A DNA stretch of 64,000 bases from Methylobacterium sp. E-045 (lineage in GTDB: Bacteria; Pseudomonadota; Alphaproteobacteria; Rhizobiales; Beijerinckiaceae). A program made the position numbers and the translations under genes. Location of the stretch: NCBI RefSeq assembly GCF_022829685.1, contig NZ_JAKSYE010000083.1:43879-107878 (forward strand). Direction: 5' to 3'. Shown piece by piece: positions 8,440 to 16,590 of this stretch (positions are counted from its first letter, which is position 1; every line of letters begins with the position of its first letter). Under the pieces are notes generated by a model that saw only the letters and a program-made list of their open reading frames with translations, ran no database searches and had not been told where the DNA came from.

Positions 8440-9780
8440 TCAGGCCGTAACTCGAACCTCCGGGCTATCCGCGAAACGGCTCGGCGGCCGAGGGAAACCA
8501 AGATGGTCCCGTAGAGTGGTTCCCGAATAGGCGGTGCGGAACAGGCCGCGCTTCTGGAGGATCGGCACAACGGTGTCCACGAAGGTCTCAAGACCGTCGG
8601 GCAGCACGTCCGGCATCAGGTTGAAGCCGTCCGCCGCTCCGGCCCGGAACCACGCTTCGATGTCGTCGGCCACGGCCTCCGGCGTGCCGACGATGATGCG
8701 GTGGCCGACACCGCCTCCGAGGGCCCGCAGCAATTCACGCACCGTGAGGTTGTCGCGACGGGCGAGCGCCACGGTTCCGAGGAACATGGTGTGGTTGCCA
8801 TTGGCGGGCAGTGGCAGCGCGTCCGGCAGCGGCTTGTCGAGGGCGAGGCGATCCGGTGCGATCTGAAGCGTGCCGGCGAGACGCGCCAAGCTGTATTCCA
8901 GGGGAACCAGATCCCATAACTCGTCCTGGCGGCGGCGCGCCTCCGCCTCGGTGCTGCCCAGGATGGTGGTGAGCCCCGGCAGGATGACGAGGGAATCCGC
9001 CGGGCGCCCGAAGCCGGCGGCCCGGGCGCGCAGATCTTGCGCATAGGACACTCCATCCGGGATGGTCTGCGACAGGGTGAAAACCGCCTCGGCGGTGGCC
9101 GCCGCCAGATCACGTCCATCCTGCGAGCCGCCGGCCTGAACCGTCACCGGGCGGCCCTGGGGTGAGCGCGGCACGTTGAGGGGCCCGTCGACGGAGAAGT
9201 GAGTGCCCCGGTGGCGGATGGCATGCACCTTCCCCGGGTCGACGAAGCGGCCGCTGGCTTTGTCGCCGATGAGGGCATCGTCCTCCCAGCTGTCCCACAG
9301 GGCATGAGCGACCTCGACGAATTCCCGGGCGCGTTCGTAGCGTGTCCCGTGCTCGACGGCGGCGGACAATCCGAAGTTCCGGCTCGCGGCGGCATCGGCC
9401 GTGGTGACCACGTTCCAACCGACCCGGCCGCCGCTCGCGTGGTCCAGTGATGCGAAGCGGCGGGCGAGGTTGTAGGGCTCGTTATAGCTGGTCGAGGCCG
9501 TCGCGATCAGCCCGATCCGCGCCGTGGCCGCGGCGATGCTGGCCAGCACGATGGTGGGCTCCAGGGCATTGAACGGGCGGTAATCGAGGCGGTCCGAGAT
9601 CGAGGGGGTGTCGGCGAGGAAGATCGCGTCGAACAGACCCCGCTCGGCGACCTGGGCGACCCGTACGTAATGGGCGATGTCGACGAAGGCGTCGGGCTGA
9701 CTGCCGGGCAAGCGCCAGGCCGACGGGTACACGCCCGAATGCAGCAGGTTCACGTTGAGATGCAGCTGGCGTGGAGACAT
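8440..9780 (-). CDS. LLM-class flavin-dependent monooxygenase (NtaA/SnaA/DszA family)
   Basis: This is a 446-aa bacterial-luciferase-like monooxygenase that would use reduced FMN supplied by a separate reductase. Family features are LHLNVNLLHSGVYPSAWR at the N-terminus, FLADTPS, the long GRVGWNVVTTADA motif (about residues 125-137) and VQAGGSQDGRD (about 215-225). The ATG at 9780 starts the conserved region; no strong ribosome-binding site is visible and an upstream extension is not conserved-looking. It is divergent from a dipeptide-type importer and close to the AsfAB-like genes. By context it probably oxidises an organosulfur compound, but related enzymes act on aminopolycarboxylates or alkanes, so the substrate is open. 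Confidence 0.85.
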   Translation of the reverse strand: MSPRQLHLNVNLLHSGVYPSAWRLPGSQPDAFVDIAHYVRVAQVAERGLFDAIFLADTPSISDRLDYRPFNALEPTIVLASIAAATARIGLIATASTSYNEPYNLARRFASLDHASGGRVGWNVVTTADAAASRNFGLSAAVEHGTRYERAREFVEVAHALWDSWEDDALIGDKASGRFVDPGKVHAIRHRGTHFSVDGPLNVPRSPQGRPVTVQAGGSQDGRDLAAATAEAVFTLSQTIPDGVSYAQDLRARAAGFGRPADSLVILPGLTTILGSTEAEARRRQDELWDLVPLEYSLARLAGTLQIAPDRLALDKPLPDALPLPANGNHTMFLGTVALARRDNLTVRELLRALGGGVGHRIIVGTPEAVADDIEAWFRAGAADGFNLMPDVLPDGLETFVDTVVPILQKRGLFRTAYSGTTLRDHLGFPRPPSRFADSPEVRVTA

Positions 9781-10123
9781 CGGGAAGGTGATCCGTCGAT
9801 CGCGGGGTGGGACGTGTCGGGGCGAGCGTGGCGCGGTGCGGTCATGTCCGGGAGACGATCCGGCTCTTCGCGCCGATGCGAGTCGAAGTTTTCGTCTCCG
9901 CAACACGGGCTCGGCGCCGGTAAGTTTCCAAATCACGCGATGCTGACAGTTGCCTGGTATTTCCCAGTTGATTTTGGCTTCTGCATCGCACTAGATCACG
10001 CCAGCAACAACTAGACCGATCAACATCAGAGATGAAGTCAAAAAATTCCCCCAGCATCAATTAGGGAATGTTTTGCTCGCGTTGAGCTTGGTCGCAGACA
10101 AAGCATATCCCGAGCTGAGATTG
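9781..10123. promoter_or_regulatory. Divergent intergenic region, monooxygenase / peptide-type ABC operon
   Basis: This 343-nt region between divergent genes should hold both promoters. The part from about 9950 to 10070 is AT-richer than its surroundings. A TTGAGC (10082-10087) and CATATC (10104-10109) pair is spaced 16 nt, but it lies too close to the ATG at 10124 to be persuasive. No coding frame of quality and no riboswitch-like structure was recognised. Confidence 0.35.
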
Positions 10124-11746
10124 ATGAAAAAATTCGTTCCCTTGCTTGCGCTGGCCACGATCTCCGCGACCGGGCTCGCTCCTCTGTCACCCGTCGATGC
10201 TGCGGAACCGCAGCCTCGGTCCGGCGGCACCCTCACCTGGGGCGTGACGACGGAGCCGTCCTGCTTCGATCCGCATCGGTCGTCGCAGCAGGCCGCCTTC
10301 TTCGTGGCGCGCAACTATATCGACTCGCTGGTCGGCAAGAGGGCGGACGGGACCTTCGCGCCCTGGCTCGCCAAGGAATGGACGATATCGCCGGACGGCA
10401 AGGTCTATACCTTCACCTTGCGCGAGGACGTCGTCTTCCACGACGGTGAGGTGTTCGATGCGGCGGTGGTGAAAGCGAATTTCGACTTCGTGAAGAACCC
10501 CGCCAACGCAGCGAACGCCGTCGCGCTGCTCGAATATTTCAGCGCGGCCGAGGTGATCTCACCGCACGTGGTCAGGCTCACGCTCTCGAAGCCGGATTCG
10601 ACGTTTCTTGAATCGGTTTCCAACGTCAAACTCGGCCTGATCTCGCCCAAGTCCCTGGCCAAGGGCGATCTCTGCGGCGGCGGTCCGTCCCTCGCCGGCA
10701 CCGGCCCGTTCGTCTTCGAGCGCTACGTGCGCGGCCAGTCGGCGAGCTTCGTGCGTAATGAGCGCTACGCCTGGCCCCCCGGCTACGCGGCCCATCAGGG
10801 ACCGGCCCATCTCGACGGGTTCAGCTTCCGGTTCCTGCCCGAATACGCCGTGCGCACCGGCGCCCTCACGTCGGGGCAGGTCGACGTCATCGAGGGCGTT
10901 CAGGCCACCGACGTGTCCCTGTTCGCGGACGATCCGCAGTACCGGCTGCTCATCGGCCCGTCGGGTGCCAGCACGTCCTTCACCCTCAACATCAACTACA
11001 CCCGGGCGCCGGCCGACGACATCCGGGTTCGACGCGCCCTGCGCGACGGGTTCGATCCCGAGCCGATCGTGCGTCAGGTCTATCTCAGCCACGTGAAGCG
11101 GGCCTGGTCGATCATCGGGCCGGCAAATCCGGCCTACAACAAGGCTCTGGTGGGGGCCTGGGGCAACGACATCGCGGGCGCGAATCGGCTCCTCGACGAG
11201 GCCGGGTGGACGCAGCGCGATGCGCAGGGGTTCCGCACCCGGGAGGGCCGGCGCCTCACCCTCGATGTCGGGTATCCGCAACCCTACGTGCGCGACAACC
11301 GGGAGATCCTCATCCAGGGCATCCAGGCGGCCTTGCGCAAGAACATCGGGTTGGACCTCAACCTGCGCATCGTCACGGCGGGCGAGTACGCCAAGGGCAA
11401 CGCCACCGGCACCTGGTCGATCTATCCCAACACCGACAACCCCGCCGACCCGGCCCGCGAATTGTGGGATATGCTCGGCTCGAGGGGCTTCCTCTACACG
11501 AAGGTGCCCAATCCCGACCCGGAGATCACCGGCCTGATCGATCAGGCCCTCCAGGCGACGGACCCGGTCGCCAAGCGCGCGCTCACGGACCGCATCCAGG
11601 TCCTGGGCGTCGAGAAGGCGTTCATCGTCCCCCTGTTCGCGCCGAGCTGGTTCCTGGCCGCGAAGACGGCCGTGCGCGGTCTGGGCTTCGAGGCGGGGCT
11701 CGACTCGCCATCGAACGCCTACGACGTCTGGCTCGCAAAGGAGTAG
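10124..11746 (+). CDS. Dipeptide/oligopeptide-type ABC substrate-binding protein
   Basis: This is a 540-aa periplasmic binding protein of family 5 (DppA/OppA). A classical signal peptide begins at the ATG at 10124 (MKKFVPLLALATISATG, cleavage near VDAAE). The mature part has GGTLTWGVTTEP, the family-5 opening, followed by IDSLVGKRADGTFAPWLAKEW and KVYTFTLREDVVFHDGEVF. It heads a five-gene + strand operon. Proteins of this family bind peptides, nickel, glutathione or other small ligands. Linkage to a flavin monooxygenase suggests import of an organosulfur substrate, but this is inference. Confidence 0.9.
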   Translation: MKKFVPLLALATISATGLAPLSPVDAAEPQPRSGGTLTWGVTTEPSCFDPHRSSQQAAFFVARNYIDSLVGKRADGTFAPWLAKEWTISPDGKVYTFTLREDVVFHDGEVFDAAVVKANFDFVKNPANAANAVALLEYFSAAEVISPHVVRLTLSKPDSTFLESVSNVKLGLISPKSLAKGDLCGGGPSLAGTGPFVFERYVRGQSASFVRNERYAWPPGYAAHQGPAHLDGFSFRFLPEYAVRTGALTSGQVDVIEGVQATDVSLFADDPQYRLLIGPSGASTSFTLNINYTRAPADDIRVRRALRDGFDPEPIVRQVYLSHVKRAWSIIGPANPAYNKALVGAWGNDIAGANRLLDEAGWTQRDAQGFRTREGRRLTLDVGYPQPYVRDNREILIQGIQAALRKNIGLDLNLRIVTAGEYAKGNATGTWSIYPNTDNPADPARELWDMLGSRGFLYTKVPNPDPEITGLIDQALQATDPVAKRALTDRIQVLGVEKAFIVPLFAPSWFLAAKTAVRGLGFEAGLDSPSNAYDVWLAKE

Positions 11747-11751
11747 CCCCC

Positions 11752-12684
11752 ATGGGTTCGCGCGCCCTCTGGTCCCGCGTCGCCGCTCGCCTGGGCACGA
11801 GCGTCATCGTCGCCTGGGCCAGCGTCACGGCGGCCTTCCTCGCCCTCCATGCGCTCCCGGGCCGGATCGAGGACATCCTGGCGGGAGACATCGATACCCC
11901 GGGGCTGCGCGAGGCCATCGCCGCCGAATGGGGGCTCGATCAGAGCCTGCTCGCGCAATATTGGGCCTTCCTATCCCGCATCGCCGGCGGCGACCTCGGC
12001 ACTTCCTACGTCCTGCGCCAGCCCGTACGCGAGATCGTCGGCTCGCAACTCTGGCCCACGGTTCAGCTCGCACTGACGGCAGGCGTCCTGGCGGTGGCGC
12101 TCGCCGTGGCGGTGGCGCTTCTCACCGCCGGGCGGGGGCGGCTGTCCCGGAAGGTCGCCTCCGCCATTGAACTCGTCCTGGCCTCCACCCCGGTCTTCTG
12201 GATCGGCATCCTGCTGCTGATGCTGTTCTCGTTCACCTTGCGGTGGTTTCCGGTCTCGGGCGCGAATGGCTGGCAATCCCTGGTCCTGCCCGCGATCGCC
12301 CTGGCGCTGCCCACCGCCGGCCTTCTGGCGCAGGTGCTCCGGGAGGCCATCGAGAAGGCCCTCGACCAGCCCTTCGTCACCACGATCCGCGCCCGCGGGG
12401 TCGGCGAACTCACGATCCGGACCCGCCACCTCCTGCGTCATGCCTCACTGCCGGCCGTCACCCTCGGCGGCTGGCTGATCGGCGGGCTTCTGGGCGGCGC
12501 GGTCATCACCGAAAAGGTGTTCGGCCGGCCGGGGCTCGGCAGCGTCACCCTCGGGGCGGTGCTGACCCATGACGTTCCGGTGGTGCTCGCGGTCGTGCTC
12601 CTCGCCGCCTTCATCCACGTGGCGGCCTCGACGCTCCTCGACATCCTCTACCTGCTGATCGACCCGAGACTGAGGGCCGCATGA
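11752..12684 (+). CDS. DppB-type ABC transporter permease
   Basis: This is a 310-aa inner-membrane permease with about six hydrophobic segments. The coupling-loop motif lies in IRARGVGELTIRTRHLLRHA and the family signature GGAVITEKVFGRPGLG near residue 250. The start is fixed by AAAGGAG at 11737-11743, 8 nt before the ATG at 11752, just after the binding-protein gene. It overlaps the next permease gene by four bases (ATGA). Confidence 0.92.
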   Translation: MGSRALWSRVAARLGTSVIVAWASVTAAFLALHALPGRIEDILAGDIDTPGLREAIAAEWGLDQSLLAQYWAFLSRIAGGDLGTSYVLRQPVREIVGSQLWPTVQLALTAGVLAVALAVAVALLTAGRGRLSRKVASAIELVLASTPVFWIGILLLMLFSFTLRWFPVSGANGWQSLVLPAIALALPTAGLLAQVLREAIEKALDQPFVTTIRARGVGELTIRTRHLLRHASLPAVTLGGWLIGGLLGGAVITEKVFGRPGLGSVTLGAVLTHDVPVVLAVVLLAAFIHVAASTLLDILYLLIDPRLRAA

Positions 12685-13592
12685 CCGCTTCCGCTCGCAT
12701 CGCTCCTCCCTCCGGCTTGCTCCACGAGCCCGGCGCGCCCGCGCGGGCCGGACATGATCCCGCCGGCGTCGCGTTGAACCGGCACCGCGCCTATCCGCTT
12801 CCCGCCCTGGGCTCCGCCCTGTTCCTCGCCGCCCTTTTCGCCGTGGCGGCGGCGCCCGGCCTCTTCACGGCCCACGACCCGCTGGTTGGCGATGTCCTGG
12901 AGGGCCTGAAGGCACCGGACTGGGCCCATCCCTTCGGCACCGACCGGCTCGGCCGGGATGTCCTCGCCCGCACCTTGTACGGGGCCCGCTACTCCCTGCT
13001 GATCGGCCTCGGCGGCATGACGGTCTCGGTGCTGGCGGGCGTCTTCCTCGGGATCCTGGCCGGCCAGCGCAACCGCTTTCTGGATGAGGTGACCTCGCGC
13101 CTCTTCGACGTGCTCTCGTCGTTTCCCGGCGTTCTCCTCGCCATGTTGGTCGTCACCTTCCTCGGCCAGGGCATGCTCAACATCGCCCTCGCGGTGGGCA
13201 TCGCGGGCATTCCGAAGTTCGGCCGCATCGTGCGCGCCCAGACCCAACTGGTCCGCGATGCCGATTACGTGACGCAGGCGGCCATCTACGGGCTCGGCCG
13301 GCGCCAGATCTTCCTCCGACACGTGCTGCCGAACGTCCTGGTGGCGGTCCCGGTGATCGCCACCGTGTATATCGGCAGCACCATCCTGACCGTGTCGGGC
13401 CTCAGCTTCCTCGGCCTCGGCCCACAGCCTCCGATCCCCGAATGGGGCGTCATGCTGGCCGAGAGCCGCGATGTTCTGCGCGTCGCCTGGTGGCCGGCGG
13501 TGTTTCCGGGCGCCGCCATCACCCTGACGGTCATCGCCTTCAGCACCGTCGGGGTCTTCCTACAAAAGCGCTTTGAGGGACGCATCGCATGA
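12681..13592 (+). CDS. DppC-type ABC transporter permease
   Basis: This is a 303-aa partner permease. After a hydrophilic N-terminus of about 35 residues come the membrane segments, GTDRLGRDVLARTLYGARYSL (the conserved DppC/OppC motif around residue 91) and the coupling loop with YGLGRRQIFLRHVLPN. LSFLGLGPQPPIPEWG near the C-terminus is also typical. It overlaps both neighbours by four bases, so stoichiometric translation with DppB and the fused ATPase is likely. Confidence 0.92.
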   Translation: MTASARIAPPSGLLHEPGAPARAGHDPAGVALNRHRAYPLPALGSALFLAALFAVAAAPGLFTAHDPLVGDVLEGLKAPDWAHPFGTDRLGRDVLARTLYGARYSLLIGLGGMTVSVLAGVFLGILAGQRNRFLDEVTSRLFDVLSSFPGVLLAMLVVTFLGQGMLNIALAVGIAGIPKFGRIVRAQTQLVRDADYVTQAAIYGLGRRQIFLRHVLPNVLVAVPVIATVYIGSTILTVSGLSFLGLGPQPPIPEWGVMLAESRDVLRVAWWPAVFPGAAITLTVIAFSTVGVFLQKRFEGRIA

Positions 13593-15268
13593 GGGACGCG
13601 GCCGAGGCCTCAGCCACCGGCGCGCTTCCGCCGCTGGTCGACATCCGCAACCTGTCCATTGGCTTCGGCGGGCCGCCCATCGTCCAGGGGGTCGATCTCG
13701 TGGTCCGGGCCGGAGAGTGCGTCGCGCTCGTCGGCGAGTCCGGGTCGGGCAAGAGCTTGACGGCGCGCAGCCTCCTTAACCTCGCTGGCGCGGGCGCGAC
13801 GGTGGAGGCCCACCGCTTCCACCTCCAGGGTCGCGATGCGAAAGCCTTCGGGGCCGCCGACTGGCGCCGCCTGCGCGGCACAGTGACGGGCCTCGTGATG
13901 CAGGACGCCCTGGTCTCGCTCGATCCGCTGCGCACCATTGGGCAGGAGGTGGCGGAGGTCCTGTCCGAGCATCGCCTCCTGGCGGGACGGAAAGCCATCG
14001 GCGCGCGCGTCCTCGACGTCCTGGCCCGGGTGGGAATTCCGGACCCGGAGCACCGCGCCCGCCAATATGCTCACCAGCTCTCCGGGGGCCTGCGCCAGCG
14101 CGCCCTCATCGCCTCGGCCATCGCGGGCGAACCCGACCTGATCATCGCCGACGAGCCGACCACCTCTCTCGACGTGACGGTACAGGCGCAGGTTCTGCAG
14201 GTGCTCGCGGGGCGGGTGCGGGCGGGTGCGGGGCTCCTGCTCATCAGCCACGATCTCGCGGTGGTTGCCGGGATCGCGGACTGGGTACTGGTCATGCGGC
14301 ACGGCCGGGTGGTGGATAGCGGGCCGACGGCGGAGGTCCTGACGCGGCCGCGCCACCCCTATACCAAGGGTCTCATCGCGGCGATTCCTTCCTCCGCCTC
14401 GCGGGGTCGCCGGCTCACCGGGGCGGCTCAAGCCATCCGCGGGGATGGCGGCAATCCGGCCTCCGCACCCAGCCAGGACATCGTGCTAGAGGTGCGCGGG
14501 ATCGCAAAGCATTACGCGGGGGCCGCGGGCTATGGCCGCCCGGCCTTCGCCACGAAGGCCCTCGATGATGTGAGCTTCGTGGTGAAAGCCGGCGAGGTCG
14601 TGGGCCTCGTGGGTGAATCCGGCTCGGGAAAGTCGACCTGCGCCAAAATCATCCTCGGTCTGCTGGCGCCAGATCACGGCGATGTCCGTCTGCTCGGCCA
14701 GCCCTGGAGCGGCATCCCGGAAACGCAGCGGCGCGGCCTTCGCCCGCGCCTGCAATACGTGCCGCAGGACGCTCTGAGCAGCTTCGACCCGCGATACCGC
14801 GTTTCCGACATCATCGGGGAGAACCTCGCAGGTCATGCACGCGCGGACAGGGCCGCGCGCGTGGTCGAACTTCTCGAGCAGGTCGGCCTGGCCGCCGACA
14901 TTGCCGCGCGCAACCCGTCCTCCTTATCGGGCGGTCAACGCCAGCGCGTCTCGATAGCCCGTGCGCTGGCAGCCGAGCCGGCCCTCATCGTCTGCGACGA
15001 GCCGGTCTCGGCCCTCGACATCGGCATCCAGGCCCAGGTACTCGATCTGCTCGCGGATCTGCGGGCGCGCCTCGGAACGGCGCTCCTGTTCATCTCACAC
15101 GACCTTGGGGTCATTCAGCATCTCGCGGACCGCGTCCTCGTCTTCCACCACGGGAAGCTGGTGGAACAGGGTCCACTGGGCGAGATCCTGACACATCCGA
15201 CAGATGCCTACACGCGAGCGCTTCTGGCCTCTCAGCCACGCCTCGAACTGGGCCAAGCTTTCGCATGA
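13589..15268 (+). CDS. Fused DppD-DppF-type ABC ATPase
   Basis: One 559-aa polypeptide carries two complete ATPase domains. The first has Walker A GESGSGKSLT, signature LSGGLRQR and Walker B LIIADEPTTSLD. The second, from about residue 300, has GESGSGKSTC, LSGGQRQR and LIVCDEPVSALD. Both domains keep the H-loop (ISHDL). Peptide-type importers often use two separate ATPases; here they are joined by a short linker around residues 270-295. It completes the importer begun at 10124 and its stop overlaps a small reading frame. Confidence 0.93.
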   Translation: MRDAAEASATGALPPLVDIRNLSIGFGGPPIVQGVDLVVRAGECVALVGESGSGKSLTARSLLNLAGAGATVEAHRFHLQGRDAKAFGAADWRRLRGTVTGLVMQDALVSLDPLRTIGQEVAEVLSEHRLLAGRKAIGARVLDVLARVGIPDPEHRARQYAHQLSGGLRQRALIASAIAGEPDLIIADEPTTSLDVTVQAQVLQVLAGRVRAGAGLLLISHDLAVVAGIADWVLVMRHGRVVDSGPTAEVLTRPRHPYTKGLIAAIPSSASRGRRLTGAAQAIRGDGGNPASAPSQDIVLEVRGIAKHYAGAAGYGRPAFATKALDDVSFVVKAGEVVGLVGESGSGKSTCAKIILGLLAPDHGDVRLLGQPWSGIPETQRRGLRPRLQYVPQDALSSFDPRYRVSDIIGENLAGHARADRAARVVELLEQVGLAADIAARNPSSLSGGQRQRVSIARALAAEPALIVCDEPVSALDIGIQAQVLDLLADLRARLGTALLFISHDLGVIQHLADRVLVFHHGKLVEQGPLGEILTHPTDAYTRALLASQPRLELGQAFA

Positions 15269-15417
15269 GCCGGGCTTTCGCAAGCAGGTTCCTGACAGTC
15301 GGGGCTCTGCGCAGGCTCGTAGTCTCCGAAGTCGCGGCCGAGCTGGCCCGGGCCGAGGAAGGCCTGCGCACGCTGGCCGCCGCTGTCCGCGAAGGGCGCG
15401 CCCGCCCGCGCGCATGA
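15265..15417 (+). CDS. Small 50-aa ORF coupled to the ABC operon
   Basis: A 50-codon frame starts at an ATG overlapping the stop of the fused ATPase gene (ATGA) and ends at TGA 15415-15417, 3 nt before a perfect hairpin. The product is Arg/Ala-rich with an amphipathic helix-like stretch (VSEVAAELARAEEGLRTL). I recognise no family. The overlap and the following hairpin make translation plausible but unproven; it could equally be the decayed 5' end of a longer gene. Confidence 0.4.
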   Translation: MSRAFASRFLTVGALRRLVVSEVAAELARAEEGLRTLAAAVREGRARPRA

Positions 15418-15420
15418 GAA

Positions 15421-15445
15421 AGCCCGCCGGGGGGACCGGCGGGCT
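15421..15445 (+). terminator. Perfect 10-bp hairpin after the ABC operon
   Basis: AGCCCGCCGG pairs with CCGGCGGGCT across a GGGGA loop. The position just after the last coding frame fits transcription termination, but no T-run follows, so it may act as a transcript-stabilising stem or a weak terminator. Confidence 0.55.
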
Positions 15446-15468
15446 CGTGTCGTCTCGGTGCTGACGCG

Positions 15469-15546
15469 TCAGGCGTAGCGCGGATGCTGGGCCGGGGCGT
15501 CGTGCTGCGGGCACGCTGTGGATGTGGGGTTGGCGTCCTTCGGCAT
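15469..15546 (-). other. Possible 25-aa peptide frame
   Basis: A minus-strand ATG-to-TGA frame of 25 codons lies between two hairpins. The peptide is Pro/His/Ala-rich with one Cys (ACPQHDAPAQHPRYA at the C-terminus). No clear ribosome-binding site is present. It is listed as a low-confidence candidate small protein; the segment may simply be non-coding. Confidence 0.15.
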
Positions 15547-15624
15547 GGCGCACACCGCCCGCTACGAGGAATCATGATCCTTGTGTCGGGAATTCAAATC
15601 TCTCCCTCGCCACCAAAGTTTTCG

Positions 15625-15655
15625 CCCGCTAAGTCACAGGCTTAACGGGTTTTTC
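15625..15655 (+). terminator. Intrinsic terminator with T-run
   Basis: The stem CCCG-c-TAAG / CTTA-a-CGGG (one C/A mismatch, 7-nt loop) is followed directly by TTTTT CTTT at 15650-15658. This is a good rho-independent terminator for + strand transcription, either the true end of the ABC operon transcript or of a short independent RNA between 15446 and 15655. Confidence 0.65.
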
Positions 15656-15694
15656 TTTGCGTACTCCCGATCGGTTGAAGCATCCCGGCAGCGT

Positions 15695-16588
15695 CTAGCC
15701 GATGGCGAGATTGAGCGTGCGATCCGCCGGTGAGAGCCTGACCTGGCGGCCCCATTCGAAGGCCAGGAAATCCTGCTCGATCCCGTCGGCGAAGACGACG
15801 CCGCCGTCGTTCATCCGCGAGGTGACGAGGAGGCCTGCATCGGTCAGCTTTCCCGCGCGCAGCCGCGTGCCGCTGGCGATGCTCGGGAACGGCTCGCGCA
15901 CCCAGTAGCCCACCGCCGCCTCCTCCGTACCGAGGGGCACGGCGAGATGCGTCGCCTCGGCGATGGAGCGCGCCCAGCCGGTCACCCCCGTACCCGACGC
16001 GACGATGAGACCGCTGGAGGATTGATCCTCGGCCTCGCCGGCCGCCTCGACGCGGTAGCGCGCGGATTGGTGGCTGCGGTGCCCGACGAAGATCTCGTTC
16101 AGCGCGAACAGGGTCTCGCCCTGGTCGAGGACGGCCCGGACCATGGTGCGCCGCTCCATCTGCGCCGCGCCGTTGACGCTGGCGGTGAGCACCTGCCCGA
16201 GCCGCTCCACGGCGACCCGGACGAGGATCCCGTCATAGAGGTCGGGGGCCGGGTTGACGCCGATCACCGGCTGCGCGCCGAGATACTTCGCGACATTGGC
16301 GACAAGCCCGTCCTGGCCCACGGCGACGACGACGTCGTCCGAGGCGAACAGGAATCGGTCGAGGTCGGCGCGCCGCACCAGGGCCTGGCGCCACTCGCCC
16401 GGCACCGAGGCCCGTGCCCGGCTGAGAACGGCATGGAACCGTTCGTGCCGCTCCAGGACGTCCTCGAGCTTCTGCCCACGGCTCTCGAGGAAGAAGCGCG
16501 CCTGCCCGTTCGTAGCGTGCCGGGCGATCAGGGCCTCGTAATCGGTCTCGCGGATGACGAAGACGGCCCGGTGGGTGAGGGCGGGCAT
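15695..16588 (-). CDS. NAD-kinase-like protein
   Basis: This 297-aa protein resembles the NAD kinase / diacylglycerol-kinase-like fold. The central segment VVVAVGQDGLVANVAKYLG is in the place of the GGDGT phosphate-binding motif (GG to GQ change). It is followed by PVIGVNPAPDLYDG, ALNEIFVGHRSHQSARYRV in place of the NE/D motif, and SSGLIVASGTGVTGW in place of the conserved Gly/Thr motif. So the active-site frame is kept but several residues differ from true NAD kinases, and ATP- or NAD-phosphorylating activity is uncertain. It is the last gene of the Nudix-SPFH operon, starting 2 nt after the SPFH stop. Confidence 0.75.
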   Translation of the reverse strand: MPALTHRAVFVIRETDYEALIARHATNGQARFFLESRGQKLEDVLERHERFHAVLSRARASVPGEWRQALVRRADLDRFLFASDDVVVAVGQDGLVANVAKYLGAQPVIGVNPAPDLYDGILVRVAVERLGQVLTASVNGAAQMERRTMVRAVLDQGETLFALNEIFVGHRSHQSARYRVEAAGEAEDQSSSGLIVASGTGVTGWARSIAEATHLAVPLGTEEAAVGYWVREPFPSIASGTRLRAGKLTDAGLLVTSRMNDGGVVFADGIEQDFLAFEWGRQVRLSPADRTLNLAIG

Positions 16589-16590
16589 GG

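Noticed and set aside
10082..10110. Promoter-like TTGAGC/CATATC pair before the peptide-type binding protein
   Set aside because: It would place the transcript start within about 10 nt of the ATG, leaving no room for a ribosome-binding site.
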